DNA of 64,000 nt. Source: Yponomeuta sedellus. Lineage: Eukaryota > Arthropoda > Insecta > Lepidoptera > Yponomeutidae. The translations under genes and the position numbers were made by a program. The stretch is taken from the NCBI GenBank assembly GCA_934045075.1, contig OW203725.1:25923501-25987500 (forward strand), read 5' to 3'. Shown piece after piece: positions 25,301-34,454 of this stretch (its first letter is position 1; every line of letters begins with the position of its first letter). The notes beneath the pieces are model-generated. The model ran no database searches. It saw nothing but the letters and a program-made list of their open reading frames with translations, and was not told the origin of the DNA.

Positions 25301-28300
25301 GATCTCCATTCACTGTAACAGCATCACCCATAGCATTTTCAAAGAAATAACTACCCCTCCTGACCAAATTCTACACCAAACTGTTACTCGACGAGGATGC
25401 AGTGGTCGTTCGTGAATCAAAGAAGGTAGTTCTTCTCCTCAATAGCGAGAATTTTGTTTATTAACAAATCCGCTGAGATCGAAATGAGCTTCGTCACTCA
25501 TAGGCTGCAATTTTCTCAGATTTTCCGCAATACATGATTGGGTTGAGTAAAACGTTTTATTAATTAAAACACGTTGTTCTGTCGTACAACGCTCCATAAT
25601 AAATTTGTTGTATCTACACAAAGTAATTTTCATGCAACAACTGTTCTATTTACCGCCAAAACAAAATGGCGGCAAAAAAAAGTTGTATACCTCCAAGTTG
25701 GCCACCTTGTATATACATGTGTGCGAATTTATTATATCTAATTACATTTATCTTTAACTCAATATAATTATTAGAGCTAGTTATTTATTTGTGTATAATT
25801 TTATTTGTATATTATTGTAGCTTATTATATCACGTAGTCTATGAAGTATTTAAGTATCTTTTTCATCCTGTACTTATACTTAATACGTTTTCTATTCATA
25901 TGGGTATTATTCTATATAACATAATAAGTACTCTACTCTATACGGTATTATTAATTCTTTAGTATTGTTATTGCCCATGATTATTATTATCGCACCGCAG
26001 TCTGTGACGCTCGTGGGGTAGCACATGGCACTGACTGAAAATCAGCGCTGAAGGCTTGTCCATCAGCATATTGCTGAGTCAGCTGCCATTTATAGCAGCA
26101 GTGACACGCCGTGACCTTTCGTTTTTCTTCGTTCTTTTTGTTTTTTGTGAATGTTATGTTTAGGAATGTTTTAAATTTGTTACTGTGGCGTGTGAACTGT
26201 TTCTTTAATAAATGTTTTTCTTCTTCTTCATATTATATATCTAGGTATTATTGGGCTATTCTAGGAAGGGATGTACGAAAGGAGTAATATGCGCGTGAGT
26301 CGCGTGACCACCTATTATAGGTCAAGGACTACTCATACCATAATAATTAAAACATGTTTATTTATCACATAACAGATTAATATCATGACAGTGTTGGTTT
26401 TTAGTGCCTCCCCCATTGTTCAGGCGGGTGGCAGCGGCGTGCGCGGGTGCGGGCGCGGGGGGGGTGTGCGTGTGCGTGCTGGGCGCGCGCGGCGCCGCGC
26501 TGCAGCTGCTGCGCGTGCTGCGCGCCCCCGCCGCCCCGCCCCCCGCGCCGCACTACCGCCTCGCCCCCGCCGCCCCCGCCGCCGCACACTTCCTCGGCAC
26601 GTGAGTCCCGCTCCCGCTCACCAGCATGATGACACGGTATTGTGTTGCTGAAATTGCAATCCAAGTGTTGAACCTGGTCGGACTCTCCCGACAAAAAGCC
26701 TAGTAAGTTTGTTCGGATACAATCCAATGAACTGTTGGACGTTGAAAAAATTTTTTTTAATACAGTTGCTCAAAAAGTGGCGTATTACAGGGACGTATAG
26801 CGTGCGGGATGTGGGCTATTACACACTCGTGCTTTTTTTTTACCTTTACCGCACTCGTGCCTTTTCTTTCCTAACTGTCAAAATAATGTCTATTAAAAAA
26901 TAAAACTAACCATGAAGTTTTTACTAAAAAAGTTCATAGAAGTTTTTATGGGCTACTAATTTGTTTCAATATCAGATTTAATGATTTGATTGAATGAGTT
27001 AAGTTAGGTTTAATTTCATTTCATCTCATTAAATTTCATTTTCATTTCATATAATAAAAAAATCTACTGAAGACTTGGCTGTATGGGCATAGTTCCCTTT
27101 GCCTTCTAGAATGGGTGAAGAAAAAAAATCTCTGCTTATATTTTTTTACGGTTGGCGCCATTTTCCAAATAATTTTTCTTTACTATATTGCAAATTTTTT
27201 TCGCAACTGTATTAAAAACAGTCGTTCAGTACAGTACACGTGCGGAACCGTTATTGCCTTCGGCTGCGCCTCGGCTCGGGTAGACATTTGTCGAAACTCT
27301 TTGCAATGACAGCCTTTCCGCAGTTGTAATGAAATACACTATAATCTGCGTTTTCGCAGGCCTGCAGGTGATGGCCGCGGCGGGGTGCAGCTGTGGGGGG
27401 CGGGCGCGGGAGCGGTGTTGACGCCCCTGCCGCATCCCTCACCCGCCGTGGCCCTGCTGCTGCCCCGCGCCCGCCCCCGCGCGCCTCGACCGCACACCGC
27501 ACTCGTCTGTGCCGGCACGCACCTCTACGTAAGTAACGGTACTAAGTACCCACACACCCAGTAAAAGTACAAGTTCATCTGTGGAAACAACACGACTTTT
27601 AACCCGACTAAAGTTAGATTAGTGTCATCGTTATAAATGTGGGGCCCTCTTAAGGATTAAAATCAATTGCTTTGGCCCTCAGGTTTGGACATGCGCAGCG
27701 CCAGCCGAGTAAATCATTCGTAAGTCACTTGGTGTCCCGTGTGAGGCCTACGAGTTTTAACATGAAACAAACACTTTAAAATTTTTCAAAATGTGTCAGC
27801 AATCTATAGTGCCACGGGGCATGGCCCACAGGAGTGGTGCGCTGGCAGTAGGCTGCTCCTTCACGACCCGCACACACACATGGCGCTGCTACTGCGCCGC
27901 CTGCGCCCTCCGCGCCCCGTGCCGCGCTTGGTACGCCTTCGCACCGTTCCACCCGCGTGCGACGCGCCCCCGCCGCCCCCCTGCGCGCCCTGTCCCGCCC
28001 CCGCGCCGCCGCCGCCGTGCCGCGCGCAGCCCGCCGACCAGGTGCCCGCGCTGCGCGTCACCTGCTGCCCGCCCCCCGTCGCACACCGCCCGCCCTGCGC
28101 GCCTCCACCGCCCGCCTGCTCGGTCTCCTGCTCCTCGCCTGCGCTCCCGCAGGTGACTCCCGCGCCGTACGTCCCGCCGCCCTCCGGTTCGCACTCGTTA
28201 ACTGGCTTCTTATTTTCTTCCGCAGCCGGCCGAGGCCGCCGCCGGCGAGCGCAGCGCCTGTGGCTCGCAGCAACACGCAGTGGCGCGGCGCCTGCACGCG

Positions 28301-29815
28301 GCGCGGCTCGCCCGCCGGCTAGACTACGAGCGCGAGGCGGGCGAGCGCGCGCGCCGGGCCAGCGCGGAGTGCGCGCCCGCCGACTACAGGCTCGGCGACG
28401 CGCGGGAGCAGGCGCTGGCCGACGACGGCCGCCACTACTGGCTGCGCTGCCCCACACCGCCGCCGCAGCGCTGCGGGCCCGCCCCCGCCCGCAGCCCGCC
28501 GCCCCCGCAGCACCTAACGCTCCTTCCTGACAGTGCCTGCCGTCCTCGCGCAGCTAGTCCCGCGCTCGACCCCTGCGCACACCGACCCCGCATCATAGTG
28601 CACATCGACCGCTCTACACCCTCTGAAGCTGTCCCGCGGGCCGCTCCCCCCGTGCCCGTACCCAGATGCGGGGCGCAGTCATCGAACGGTGACAGGAGCT
28701 GGTGCGCGAGCCTGCCCACCCCCGTGCCGGCGCCCACCCCGTGCCGTAAGTCCACACTGCTGGAGGGATTGAGGCGGCGCGGGTCCGGCGCCGGGTGCGG
28801 GGAGCGGGGAGGGCCGAGTCGCCAGCTGCACGCGGCGGCCGCGCTGCACGCGTCAGATCGCACGCCGGACGCTCGTGATGAGGCGTCCACGCTCCAGCAA
28901 GCACTGAAGCAGCGGGCGACGCTGAAGGAGGCAGGGCGCGGCCGACAGACGCTGCAAATGAGCGAGAGTGGAGGGCGGCTAACTGCGCGGCTGCAGCTGG
29001 AACTGTCACTGGATGATGAGCTACTGCGCAACCGCGGTTCCACGGCACACTCCCCCGCCCCCGCGCCTCCGGCTGATCGGCGCTCCCGCACTTCCTGGTT
29101 GTCTTTGTCGGGGTTGCGGCAGAAACTAGCCGGCATGTGCCGGGGTACCGGAGGCGGCGCGGGGTGTGGGTGCGGTTTGCAGTCGTCCGACGCTAGACAA
29201 GAGCGCGAACGAACATACGGAGCTAGCCCATGCGCGTGCTCCCCCGCGCGCCCTCTAAGACGTCCACCTCCCGCGTGCCACACCTCGCCGCAAGGAGCCC
29301 ACCCTGAGTCACGTGCTGTCGTTGCCACTGATGTTGCAGCCGCCCTGCGGCCGCGCAAGCCGGACTGCCCTCCACGTCAGCATAACGATGTACGATCCAC
29401 GGCAGCTTCCCCACAATCCCACAGTCGTGGTGATTCTCGGACTTCCCAAATGCGCGACTCCACCGTTTCCGACGCCCGTGACATCGCAGCAACCTCGTCG
29501 CCAGCAGCGAACCCGTGCGAACCATACAGTCAAACCTCACGACCCGGCAGTCCCGCAGGTGCCTCGTCGCACAAAAACCTCGGCCCTGGCGCAGCCAAGC
29601 CCCGCGACTACTCCGCCACACTAGCGGACCGGCAGCCGCAGATGCCGAAGTGCCCACCAGCGCGGGGCAGCAGTGTGCTGAGCACGGCGCCCCCCCCGCT
29701 GCTGGGCTGCCCCCGCGGCGACCCCTCCGCCCCCCTGCCTTGCCCACCACCGGCGCCACCCTCCTGTAAGCCTCCACGACCAGCTCCGCGGGCGCCCCAT
29801 AAAAAAATCGAATAA
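19327..29815 (+). CDS. Fbxw5: F-box/WD40 protein, FBXW5-like, 8 inferred exons
   Basis: Inferred exons: 19327-20114, 20201-20285, 21324-21583, 26424-26600, 27360-27528, 27683-27708, 27810-28152 and 28226-29815. Each has GT/AG borders and the phases add to one frame (3438 nt, 1145 aa). Residues about 13-51 form an F-box (VPLRLVLRRLDARALARAAR, then VCAGW, then VWR), the Skp1-binding module of SCF ubiquitin ligases. Later exons read as degenerate WD strands, for example LSTLWLYAGTQ, GGVQLWGAGAGAVL and ALVCAGTHLYVW. Their order and spacing match my recollection of FBXW5, where the F-box is followed by a split WD domain. The coding DNA is extremely GC-rich, so Ala, Arg and Gly replace many family residues. 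Exon 6 (26 nt) and everything after it are the weak part. Reading straight through exon 6 instead gives a TAA at 27710-27712, just after the last WD strand, which is where FBXW5 would be expected to end. Confidence 0.6.
20201..20285 (+). other. Fbxw5: F-box gene exon 2
   Basis: Acceptor TTCGTTACAG at 20191-20200, donor GAG|GTAAAC at 20286. The phase-2 junction joins AG from exon 1 to T, giving an acidic linker (EAVVVENEQQ, then DDDSELELEE). The 86-bp intron 1 (20115-20200) is a normal size for a short insect intron. Confidence 0.65.
20318..20430 (+). repeat. interspersed repeat fragment in intron 2
   Basis: Contains GTCCGTCCGTCTGTGTGTC and TACTAGAAAGCTGAAATTTG. The latter is the same 'AGCTGAAATTT' theme as the foldback element at 14.2-18.0 kb, so it is probably a related repeat. 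Class unknown. Confidence 0.4.
20777..21010 (+). pseudogene. LINE ORF2 C-terminal zinc-finger fragment
   Basis: Encodes LMTGQCPLNQNFHTLGL followed by CRGCFKEDETPAHVTIHC. This is the C-terminal Cys/His motif that follows the RT/RNase H region in Jockey- and R1-type LINEs. It lies in intron 2 of the F-box gene. Only this tail is present, so it is a dead fragment. Confidence 0.65.
22230..22376 (-). repeat. tRNA-derived SINE, internally deleted
   Basis: The family head is present to the anticodon region, then jumps directly from GCTCTACCAATT to the tail motif TTTGTTCCTTAGCACGGG in the opposite sense. This is a rearranged copy. Confidence 0.65.
22377..24149. other. F-box gene intron 3, no internal gene supported
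   Basis: AT-rich. A (TTC)n tract followed by GGCTACATTATGTAGTCCAC at 22811-22850 resembles the 3' end of RTE/CR1-type repeats. Nothing else is recognised. Confidence 0.45.
24541..24825 (-). repeat. tRNA-derived SINE inserted in transposase
   Basis: Full-length minus copy with an intact tRNA-like region (about 24575-24650) and the long body. It lies within the Tc1-type element. Confidence 0.8.
24826..24956 (-). repeat. tRNA-derived SINE, second minus copy
   Basis: Second copy in the cluster, with the tail motif AACCCGTGCTAAGGAACAAA and the tRNA-like part at about 24880-24955. It ends at GCGACTCGCTGCC, where it meets the plus copy. Confidence 0.75.
24957..25172 (+). repeat. tRNA-derived SINE, plus copy
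   Basis: Plus copy forming an inverted pair with the previous one. The tRNA-like region lies at about 25021-25091. The D-arm GCTC/GAGC, a CTGGT/GCCAG anticodon stem and the T-arm GGTTCGAATCC are visible. The acceptor stem pairs CGCCCAT with ATGGGT. Position 33 of the anticodon loop is C instead of U and the CCA-adjacent end continues into SINE tail, so it is not a functional tRNA gene. Confidence 0.75.
25978..26225 (+). repeat. unclassified interspersed repeat in intron 3
   Basis: The segment from CGCACCGCAGTCTGTGACGC to the (TTC)n tract near 26219 has the look of a retroposon 3' end: a structured GC-balanced body, a TTTAATAAA-like signal and a short microsatellite tail. Family unknown. Confidence 0.35.
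27810..29815 (+). other. Pro/Ala/Arg-rich 3' coding region: tail of the F-box gene or a separate gene
   Basis: Two exons, 27810-28152 and 28226-29815, flank a convincing 73-bp intron with donor CAG|GTGACT, a branch-like TTAAC and a pyrimidine-rich TTCTTATTTTCTTCCGCAG end. The frame is open for about 640 codons. The early part reads GPQEWCAGSRLLLHDP, then a charged stretch RRLDYEREAGERARRASAE, then a long low-complexity Pro/Ser/Ala tail ending at the TAA at 29813. If it is an independent gene, its first Met is at 27880. I recognise no domain. Two overlapping AATAAA signals follow at 29896-29906. Confidence 0.5.
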
Positions 29816-29895
29816 ACATGCAAAGCGGATACAACTTTTGTAAAGGACTGATTTAAGTGGCTGATGTTCATGTATGTGTGCGTGTCAAAATATGA

Positions 29896-29906
29896 AATAA
29901 AATAAA
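29896..29906 (+). terminator. polyadenylation signals
   Basis: Two overlapping AATAAA hexamers, 80 nt after the last stop codon of the F-box locus. No AATAAA follows the alternative stop at 27712 before 27800. This favours one transcription unit reaching 29.9 kb. Confidence 0.65.
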
Positions 29907-30036
29907 TCTGTGCCTAACCTAACTCGATCATATTTTATTATTGTCACACACTAGCGCGGACGATCACCCACATAGCCTTGGTGGGTGAATTTCAACAAAA
30001 GATTTTTGTTTTTGTCTCATTTCGGTGAGATTATTT

Positions 30037-30195
30037 TAAAAAACCTATTTAGAGGCTAAAAATTTCACCCATGCCGGGATTCGAACCCGCAACTTCTGGC
30101 TATCCGTGCCAGCGCTCTACCAATTGAGCCAATGGGCGACTCACCGGAATCAGTGAAATTTCGAACCTCTTTACACTATTCTCTGTATTAATACG
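30037..30195 (-). repeat. tRNA-derived SINE (minus)
   Basis: Same family as above, with the tRNA-like region at about 30070-30140 and the ATTCTCTGTATTA body start at its end. Confidence 0.75.
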
Positions 30196-30387
30196 AGATT
30201 ATTTTATTTCAGTCCCTTTCTAAAGTTTTTGTTAACAAATAAAACTTTCACCTTTTTTTTTGTAATTAGTTTAATTGGTGAGTGGAGTCAATTATCAACA
30301 AAACTTATTTAAATATTTAAGGACTACATTTTATGAGACCACTGAAATGAAAAATATCCACTGAAATGAAAATAACGCCACTGACGA

Positions 30388-30475
30388 CCTCTGTGGCGTA
30401 GCGGTAGCGCGTCTGCCTACCATGCAAGATGTCCCGGGTTCGAATCCCGGCTGGAAACAAAAAAAAAAAACCCAG
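30388..30475 (+). repeat. second tRNA-derived SINE family head
   Basis: Contains TGGCGTAGCGGTAGCGCG (A box region), a loop with CTACCAT, and GGTTCGAATCCCGG (B box), followed by A-rich sequence. The would-be acceptor ends do not pair, so it is a SINE head or tRNA pseudogene and not a tRNA gene. Confidence 0.6.
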
Positions 30476-30891
30476 GTCTTTAATGTTTACATGTTTGTGA
30501 TGTCGTTGTTTCTGGTTCCCACGACACAGGATGGGGCCAGAAGCGATGTATGTGCTTGTATGTTAATGTTATGTAATAATATGTCTGTAATATGCTCTGG
30601 TTTTTCTTACGGTTTCTCGGCAATGGTAACATTTAGATGAAGACGATGTATGAGAAAATTTTGTTACTAAATACAAATTCTTCAGCCAGATGTCGCCGCC
30701 AGTAAATAATACACAGATAATATTTTATTTAAATGAGATGCCAACACTGTTACAAAATGGGTAGGGCACCGCAGCTCTCGTGGTGACGACGATTGGCCCA
30801 CTCTTCATGATTTCGACAATTTTTTTTTTTATTTTTTTTTTTTTTCGCTTATAATAAATATTATTAATATTTTAATAAATATTTTTTATTT

Positions 30892-30920
30892 AGGCTTATC
30901 AGGCTTGGCCTGATAAGCCT
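30892..30920. repeat. perfect 13-bp hairpin
   Basis: AGGCTTATCAGGC, then a 3-nt loop, then its exact complement. It lies in AT-rich DNA beside the poly(T) tract. Confidence 0.8.
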
Positions 30921-30976
30921 GCGCTTGATAGTACGACTACTCCCGTGTGCACTAATTGCAACGGTTGTCACCGAGT

Positions 30977-30977
<1 letters not shown>

Positions 30978-31051
<74 letters not shown>
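30978..31051. repeat. 74-nt poly(T) tract
   Basis: Uninterrupted T run. It may be the reverse of a poly(A) tail of a minus-strand retroposon, but I see no recognisable retroposon body on its right. The length may be affected by sequencing or assembly. Confidence 0.8.
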
Positions 31052-31112
31052 CGTCTGTGTCGCTACAGCTCATCCAATGTTTACTGTAAGTTACATAATC
31101 AAGAACAAAATG

Positions 31113-31335
31113 TACAGTGCGTTCACATTAACTTGACGCGTGAGAGAATTGGTAGCACTGATATGTTTAGTTTTACCATGTTAAATAAGAAATCATTCCC
31201 ATTACTTGGGGAAAATAAAAGGTTTGAGGGCTTGTTTTACCATCTTCCGATTAGGTCCAAAAGCTAATTCACATGTTATGTCCTATATATCCGTTACCAA
31301 TTCTCTCACGCGTCAAGTTAATGTGAACGCACTAT
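31113..31335. mobile_element. MITE with about 40-bp TIRs
   Basis: The left end AGTGCGTTCACATTAACTTG and its reverse complement ending near 31333 frame a 220-bp non-coding interior. TA flanks both ends, as for Tc1/mariner MITEs. It lies only 118 bp from the first telomeric repeat. Confidence 0.8.
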
Positions 31336-31453
31336 ACACTGATGTTTGCGCTATGTGACACTAGGTGGCGTTCGGTGTATTCTGTGTGGCGGTATGGTTG
31401 TGTCTACACGAAGAATATAAATTTCTTCAGTAAACAAATTACGACTTCGTCGA

Positions 31454-31752
31454 GGTTAGGTTAGGTTAGGTTAGGTTAGGTTAGGTTAGGTTAGGTTAGG
31501 TTAGGTTAGGTTAGGTTAGGTTAGGTTAGGTTAGGTTAGGTTAGGTTAGGTTAGGTTAGGTTAGGTTAGGTTAGGTTAGGTTAGGTTAGGTTAGGTTAGG
31601 TTAGGTTAGGTTAGGTTAGGTTAGGTTAGGTTAGGTTAGGTTAGGTTAGGTTAGGTTAGGTTAGGTTAGGTTAGGTTAGGTTAGGTTAGGTTAGGTTAGG
31701 TTAGGTTAGGTTAGGTTAGGTTAGGTTAGGTTAGGTTAGGTTAGGTTAGGTT
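31454..31752 (+). repeat. telomeric (GGTTA)n array 1
   Basis: About 60 exact pentamers, with no variant seen. The G-rich strand reads 5' to 3' to the right, the orientation expected if the chromosome end lay to the right. It ends GGTT at the junction with the first retroelement. Confidence 0.97.
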
Positions 31753-31925
31753 AGTCTGCGTCGGTACGCCATTGCGAGTAGATGTGTGCGCTGTTCGCTA
31801 CTTTGCAAATAAGTACCCGCAGCAATTGCTTTTGTTTATTTATTAGTAAATAAAAGTGTGAAGTGCCTGCATACGTGTGCATCTGTGTTTGGCGTGTGCG
31901 TGCGTAGTGCACGTTATAAGATACG

Positions 31926-34454
31926 ATGGATGCGGCCGCGGCGCCTGGCGCCGATCTGTCGGCTGCCGGCGCCGCTATGGCGGGAGACGGCGAGGCGTCT
32001 GGCGGCGGCGCTCGAACTACCCACGAGGGAAAAAAACCAACTCGCGGTAAGTTGTGGGTGGTGGCAGCGAGGAAGCGAGGCCGCTCCACTGAGTCGGATG
32101 GGTCGTGGGACTCTGAGCCAGATGGCGAGGAGGAGACGGCTTTGCTCCCAAAGGTGTCCCGCGTAGGGACGCGCGGCGGTGTCGCCGCAAGGGCCCGTGG
32201 CAGAACGGCGAAGCGCGGCGGCGCCCGTAGAACGGCTGGTGAGGCGAAGGAGGCCGCCCGCGAAGAGCAGAAGCTCTGCGCGCAGGCAGAGGTGGCGAGC
32301 CTTACGGCTCAGTACTATCGTCGGTCGACATCGCCGCGTGCCTCGACGTCAGCGGCGTTCGCGGGGGGCGTCGTACCGGTGGGGGAACTTGTGGCTCAGA
32401 TAAACTCGGCTATTCTTTACATAGCTGAAGTGGGCCGCAAGTCCAAAAATATAAAGGGCGAGCTGCTTGGTGGCCTGAAGAAGGCTACGGCGGCGATCGG
32501 GGACGCTGTTGCGGAACTGAGTGTCCGCACGGCTACCGCCGAGACCCGCCGTGTCTCCGAGGAGAACGCCCGCCTCCGCGCTAGGGTCGACGAGCTGGAG
32601 AAGGCGAGCCGTGCCCCTGTTGTGGCACCCGTGCAGGCTGCCGCCGCCACTGTTCGCGCTTTGCCTGCTGCTGCTGCCGCTGTTCGTGCCTCGCCGGCTG
32701 CCGCCGCGGCGCGTGTGCCGCCGGCGGCTGACTCCGGGCGTGTACGGCTGCCGGCCGTTGCCGGATCGGCGCGAGCACCGGCGACTGCTGCGGCACGTGT
32801 GACCCACGGGTCGCCGGCCGCGACGGCGCGTGGGCCGCCGGCCGCCACGGCGCGTGGGCCGCCGGCCGTCGCGGTGCGTGTGCCGCCGGCGGTCGCGATG
32901 CGTGGGCCGCCGGCCGCTATGGTGCGTGGGCCGCCGGCCGCTACGGTGCGTGGGCCGCCGGCCGTCACGGTGCGTGTGCCGCCGGCCGTAACGGTGCGTG
33001 GGCCGCCGGTCGTCTCTGTGCGAGGTCCGCCGGCGGCCGCGGTACGCGGGCCGCCGCTCGCCGCCGTGCGCGGGTCAACGCCCGCCGCGGTGCGCGGGTC
33101 GCCAGCCGCCGTGGTGCGTGCCGCGCCGGCCCCCGGCGCCGGCGTGCGCGCTACGGTGTCGGCGGCTGCTGCTCGGGTGGCGGCGGCACGTGTTGCTACA
33201 CGCGGCACATATGCGGGTGCGGTGGCTGGCGGACGTGTTAGCTGCTCGCCCGCTTCTGCCAGCGGGCGTGCGGTAGGCGCGCACGGCGACTTGCCCGCGA
33301 CGGCGACGAGTGTGAGGGAGGACGCGGCGACCGCCCGCTCGCCACCCGCCGCTTGTGTGGATGATGAGACGAACGACGTCGACGTCGAGGTGATCGACGA
33401 CACGCCGACTGCTGCCTCGCCCGCGGACTGGGTGGTGCACGAGACACCCGCCCGCCGTCGCCGGCGTCGTAGGACGATGGCGGCGCGTCGGGTACCCGAC
33501 GGCGAGCTGTCGGGGCCCGCCTCTGCGTCCGTCCCGCTCGCGGGACCGGTGACGGCGGTGGCTCGTGGGACCGCGGGGACGCCACCCACGCCGGGCCAGC
33601 TGGCCGCGCGCAAGCTGCGTCTGCCGCGTTCTGCTGCAGTTGTTATTACGCTGCAGCCGGAGGCGATGGAAGCGGGCATGACGTATGCGCAGGTGATTTC
33701 GGAAGCGAGGTCAAAAATTGACATCGCTTCGCTTGAAATCACCTCGCTGCGGTTCAAGCGATCGGTCACCGGGGCGCGGGTGCTGGAGGTGGCGGGGGCG
33801 GGTGCCGCGAGTGCTACCAAGGCGGACGCGCTGGCCCGAAAACTGGAGGAGGTTCTCGGCTCGCAGACTGCGAGAGTTTCGAGGCCGATCAAGTCCGCAG
33901 AACTGCGGGTGTTCGGCCTCGACGATTCCGTCACAGCGGACGAGGTGACCGCTGCGGTGGCTCGCTCGGGTGAATGTGAACGGGGGGCGGTAAAGTGCGG
34001 TGAGGTGCGCCCTGGCGCGACCGGCGCTTGCGCAGCTTGGGTGCGCTGCCCCGTGTCTGCGGCGAAGAAGGTCCTCGCGGCGGGCCGCCTCTCAGTCGGA
34101 TGGGGCATGGCCCGAGTAGAGCTGCTGACGGCGCGCCCACTGCGCTGCTACAGGTGCTTGGAGCCTGGCCACACGCGTGCGCTATGCCCGTCGACGGAGG
34201 ACCGCAGTGATCTGTGTTATCGCTGCGGTGAGCCCGGCCACAAGGCCGGCGCCTGCCACGCCACGCCGCGCTGCACCCTGTGCGCGGCGGCGGGTAGGCC
34301 TTCTGAGCACACGTGCGGCAGCAAAGCCTGCCCTGCACCGAGGAGAGCGCCGGCGGTGAGTCTGGGCCCACAGGCCCCTCCCCAGCCACAGCGCCAGCCG
34401 ACCCCCGGTGCAGGGGCGGCTACTGCGGAGGCTGACATGGACACTGCCGCGTAA
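31926..34454 (+). CDS. TRAS-A ORF1, gag-like RNA-binding protein
   Basis: 842 aa. It is the structural protein that packages the element RNA and, in this group, directs it to telomeres. An Ala/Gly-rich N-terminus is followed by a short charged region with heptad-like pattern (about residues 195-220). Next is a low-complexity run of 8-residue repeats of the type GPPAAxVR (about 297-400). A conserved gag domain follows, with three Cys/His knuckles near the end: CYRCLEPGHTRALC from residue 741, CYRCGEPGHKAGAC, and CTLC...H...C. The ATG at 31926 is the first in frame after the 173-nt leader. The stop codon TAA touches the ATG of ORF2. Confidence 0.9.
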   Translation: MDAAAAPGADLSAAGAAMAGDGEASGGGARTTHEGKKPTRGKLWVVAARKRGRSTESDGSWDSEPDGEEETALLPKVSRVGTRGGVAARARGRTAKRGGARRTAGEAKEAAREEQKLCAQAEVASLTAQYYRRSTSPRASTSAAFAGGVVPVGELVAQINSAILYIAEVGRKSKNIKGELLGGLKKATAAIGDAVAELSVRTATAETRRVSEENARLRARVDELEKASRAPVVAPVQAAAATVRALPAAAAAVRASPAAAAARVPPAADSGRVRLPAVAGSARAPATAAARVTHGSPAATARGPPAATARGPPAVAVRVPPAVAMRGPPAAMVRGPPAATVRGPPAVTVRVPPAVTVRGPPVVSVRGPPAAAVRGPPLAAVRGSTPAAVRGSPAAVVRAAPAPGAGVRATVSAAAARVAAARVATRGTYAGAVAGGRVSCSPASASGRAVGAHGDLPATATSVREDAATARSPPAACVDDETNDVDVEVIDDTPTAASPADWVVHETPARRRRRRRTMAARRVPDGELSGPASASVPLAGPVTAVARGTAGTPPTPGQLAARKLRLPRSAAVVITLQPEAMEAGMTYAQVISEARSKIDIASLEITSLRFKRSVTGARVLEVAGAGAASATKADALARKLEEVLGSQTARVSRPIKSAELRVFGLDDSVTADEVTAAVARSGECERGAVKCGEVRPGATGACAAWVRCPVSAAKKVLAAGRLSVGWGMARVELLTARPLRCYRCLEPGHTRALCPSTEDRSDLCYRCGEPGHKAGACHATPRCTLCAAAGRPSEHTCGSKACPAPRRAPAVSLGPQAPPQPQRQPTPGAGAATAEADMDTAA
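32814..33135 (+). repeat. 24-bp coding minisatellite in TRAS-A ORF1
   Basis: About 13 degenerate copies of a 24-bp unit built on GCGTGGGCCGCCGGCC. Each encodes 8 residues such as GPPAATVR. The copy in element B at 42901-43222 is collinear, so the array was already present in the shared source element. Confidence 0.85.

Larger units (their letters stand above)
24152..25709 (-). mobile_element. Tc1/mariner-type element, broken by SINE insertions
   Basis: The left terminus CAGGGTGGCCAAATAACAGG and the reverse complement of the right terminus (CAAGGTGGCCAACTTGGAGG) are matching terminal inverted repeats. Both are flanked by TA, at 24150-24151 and 25710-25711. The minus strand has two transposase pieces: an N-terminal part at about 25633-25439 with EQRVLINKTFYSTQ and a SDEAHFDLSGFVNKQN motif, and a C-terminal part at about 24531-24346 with DWPPRSPDLTAPDFFLWGYL. 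That last motif is the end of a DDE catalytic core. SINE copies fill 24541-25172 between them. The gene is split and inactive. Confidence 0.85.

Noticed and set aside
30388..30462. tRNA-Gly-like gene
   Set aside because: Box A, box B and a Gly-like anticodon loop are present, but the acceptor ends do not pair and an A-rich SINE-like tail follows.
31753..31925. HDV-like ribozyme at the 5' end of TRAS-A, and likewise of TRAS-D and TRAS-G
   Set aside because: I looked for a P1 partner to the first seven bases, a P2 and a GCGAA-like joining strand and found no consistent set. The motif is clear only in TelNA.
32417..34108. Long open frames on the minus strand of TRAS-A ORF1 (563-570 aa) and of ORF2 (about 430 aa)
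   Set aside because: They are antisense shadows of GC-rich coding DNA. The encoded sequences are low complexity with no family motifs, and the sense frames carry clear zinc knuckles, endonuclease and RT motifs.
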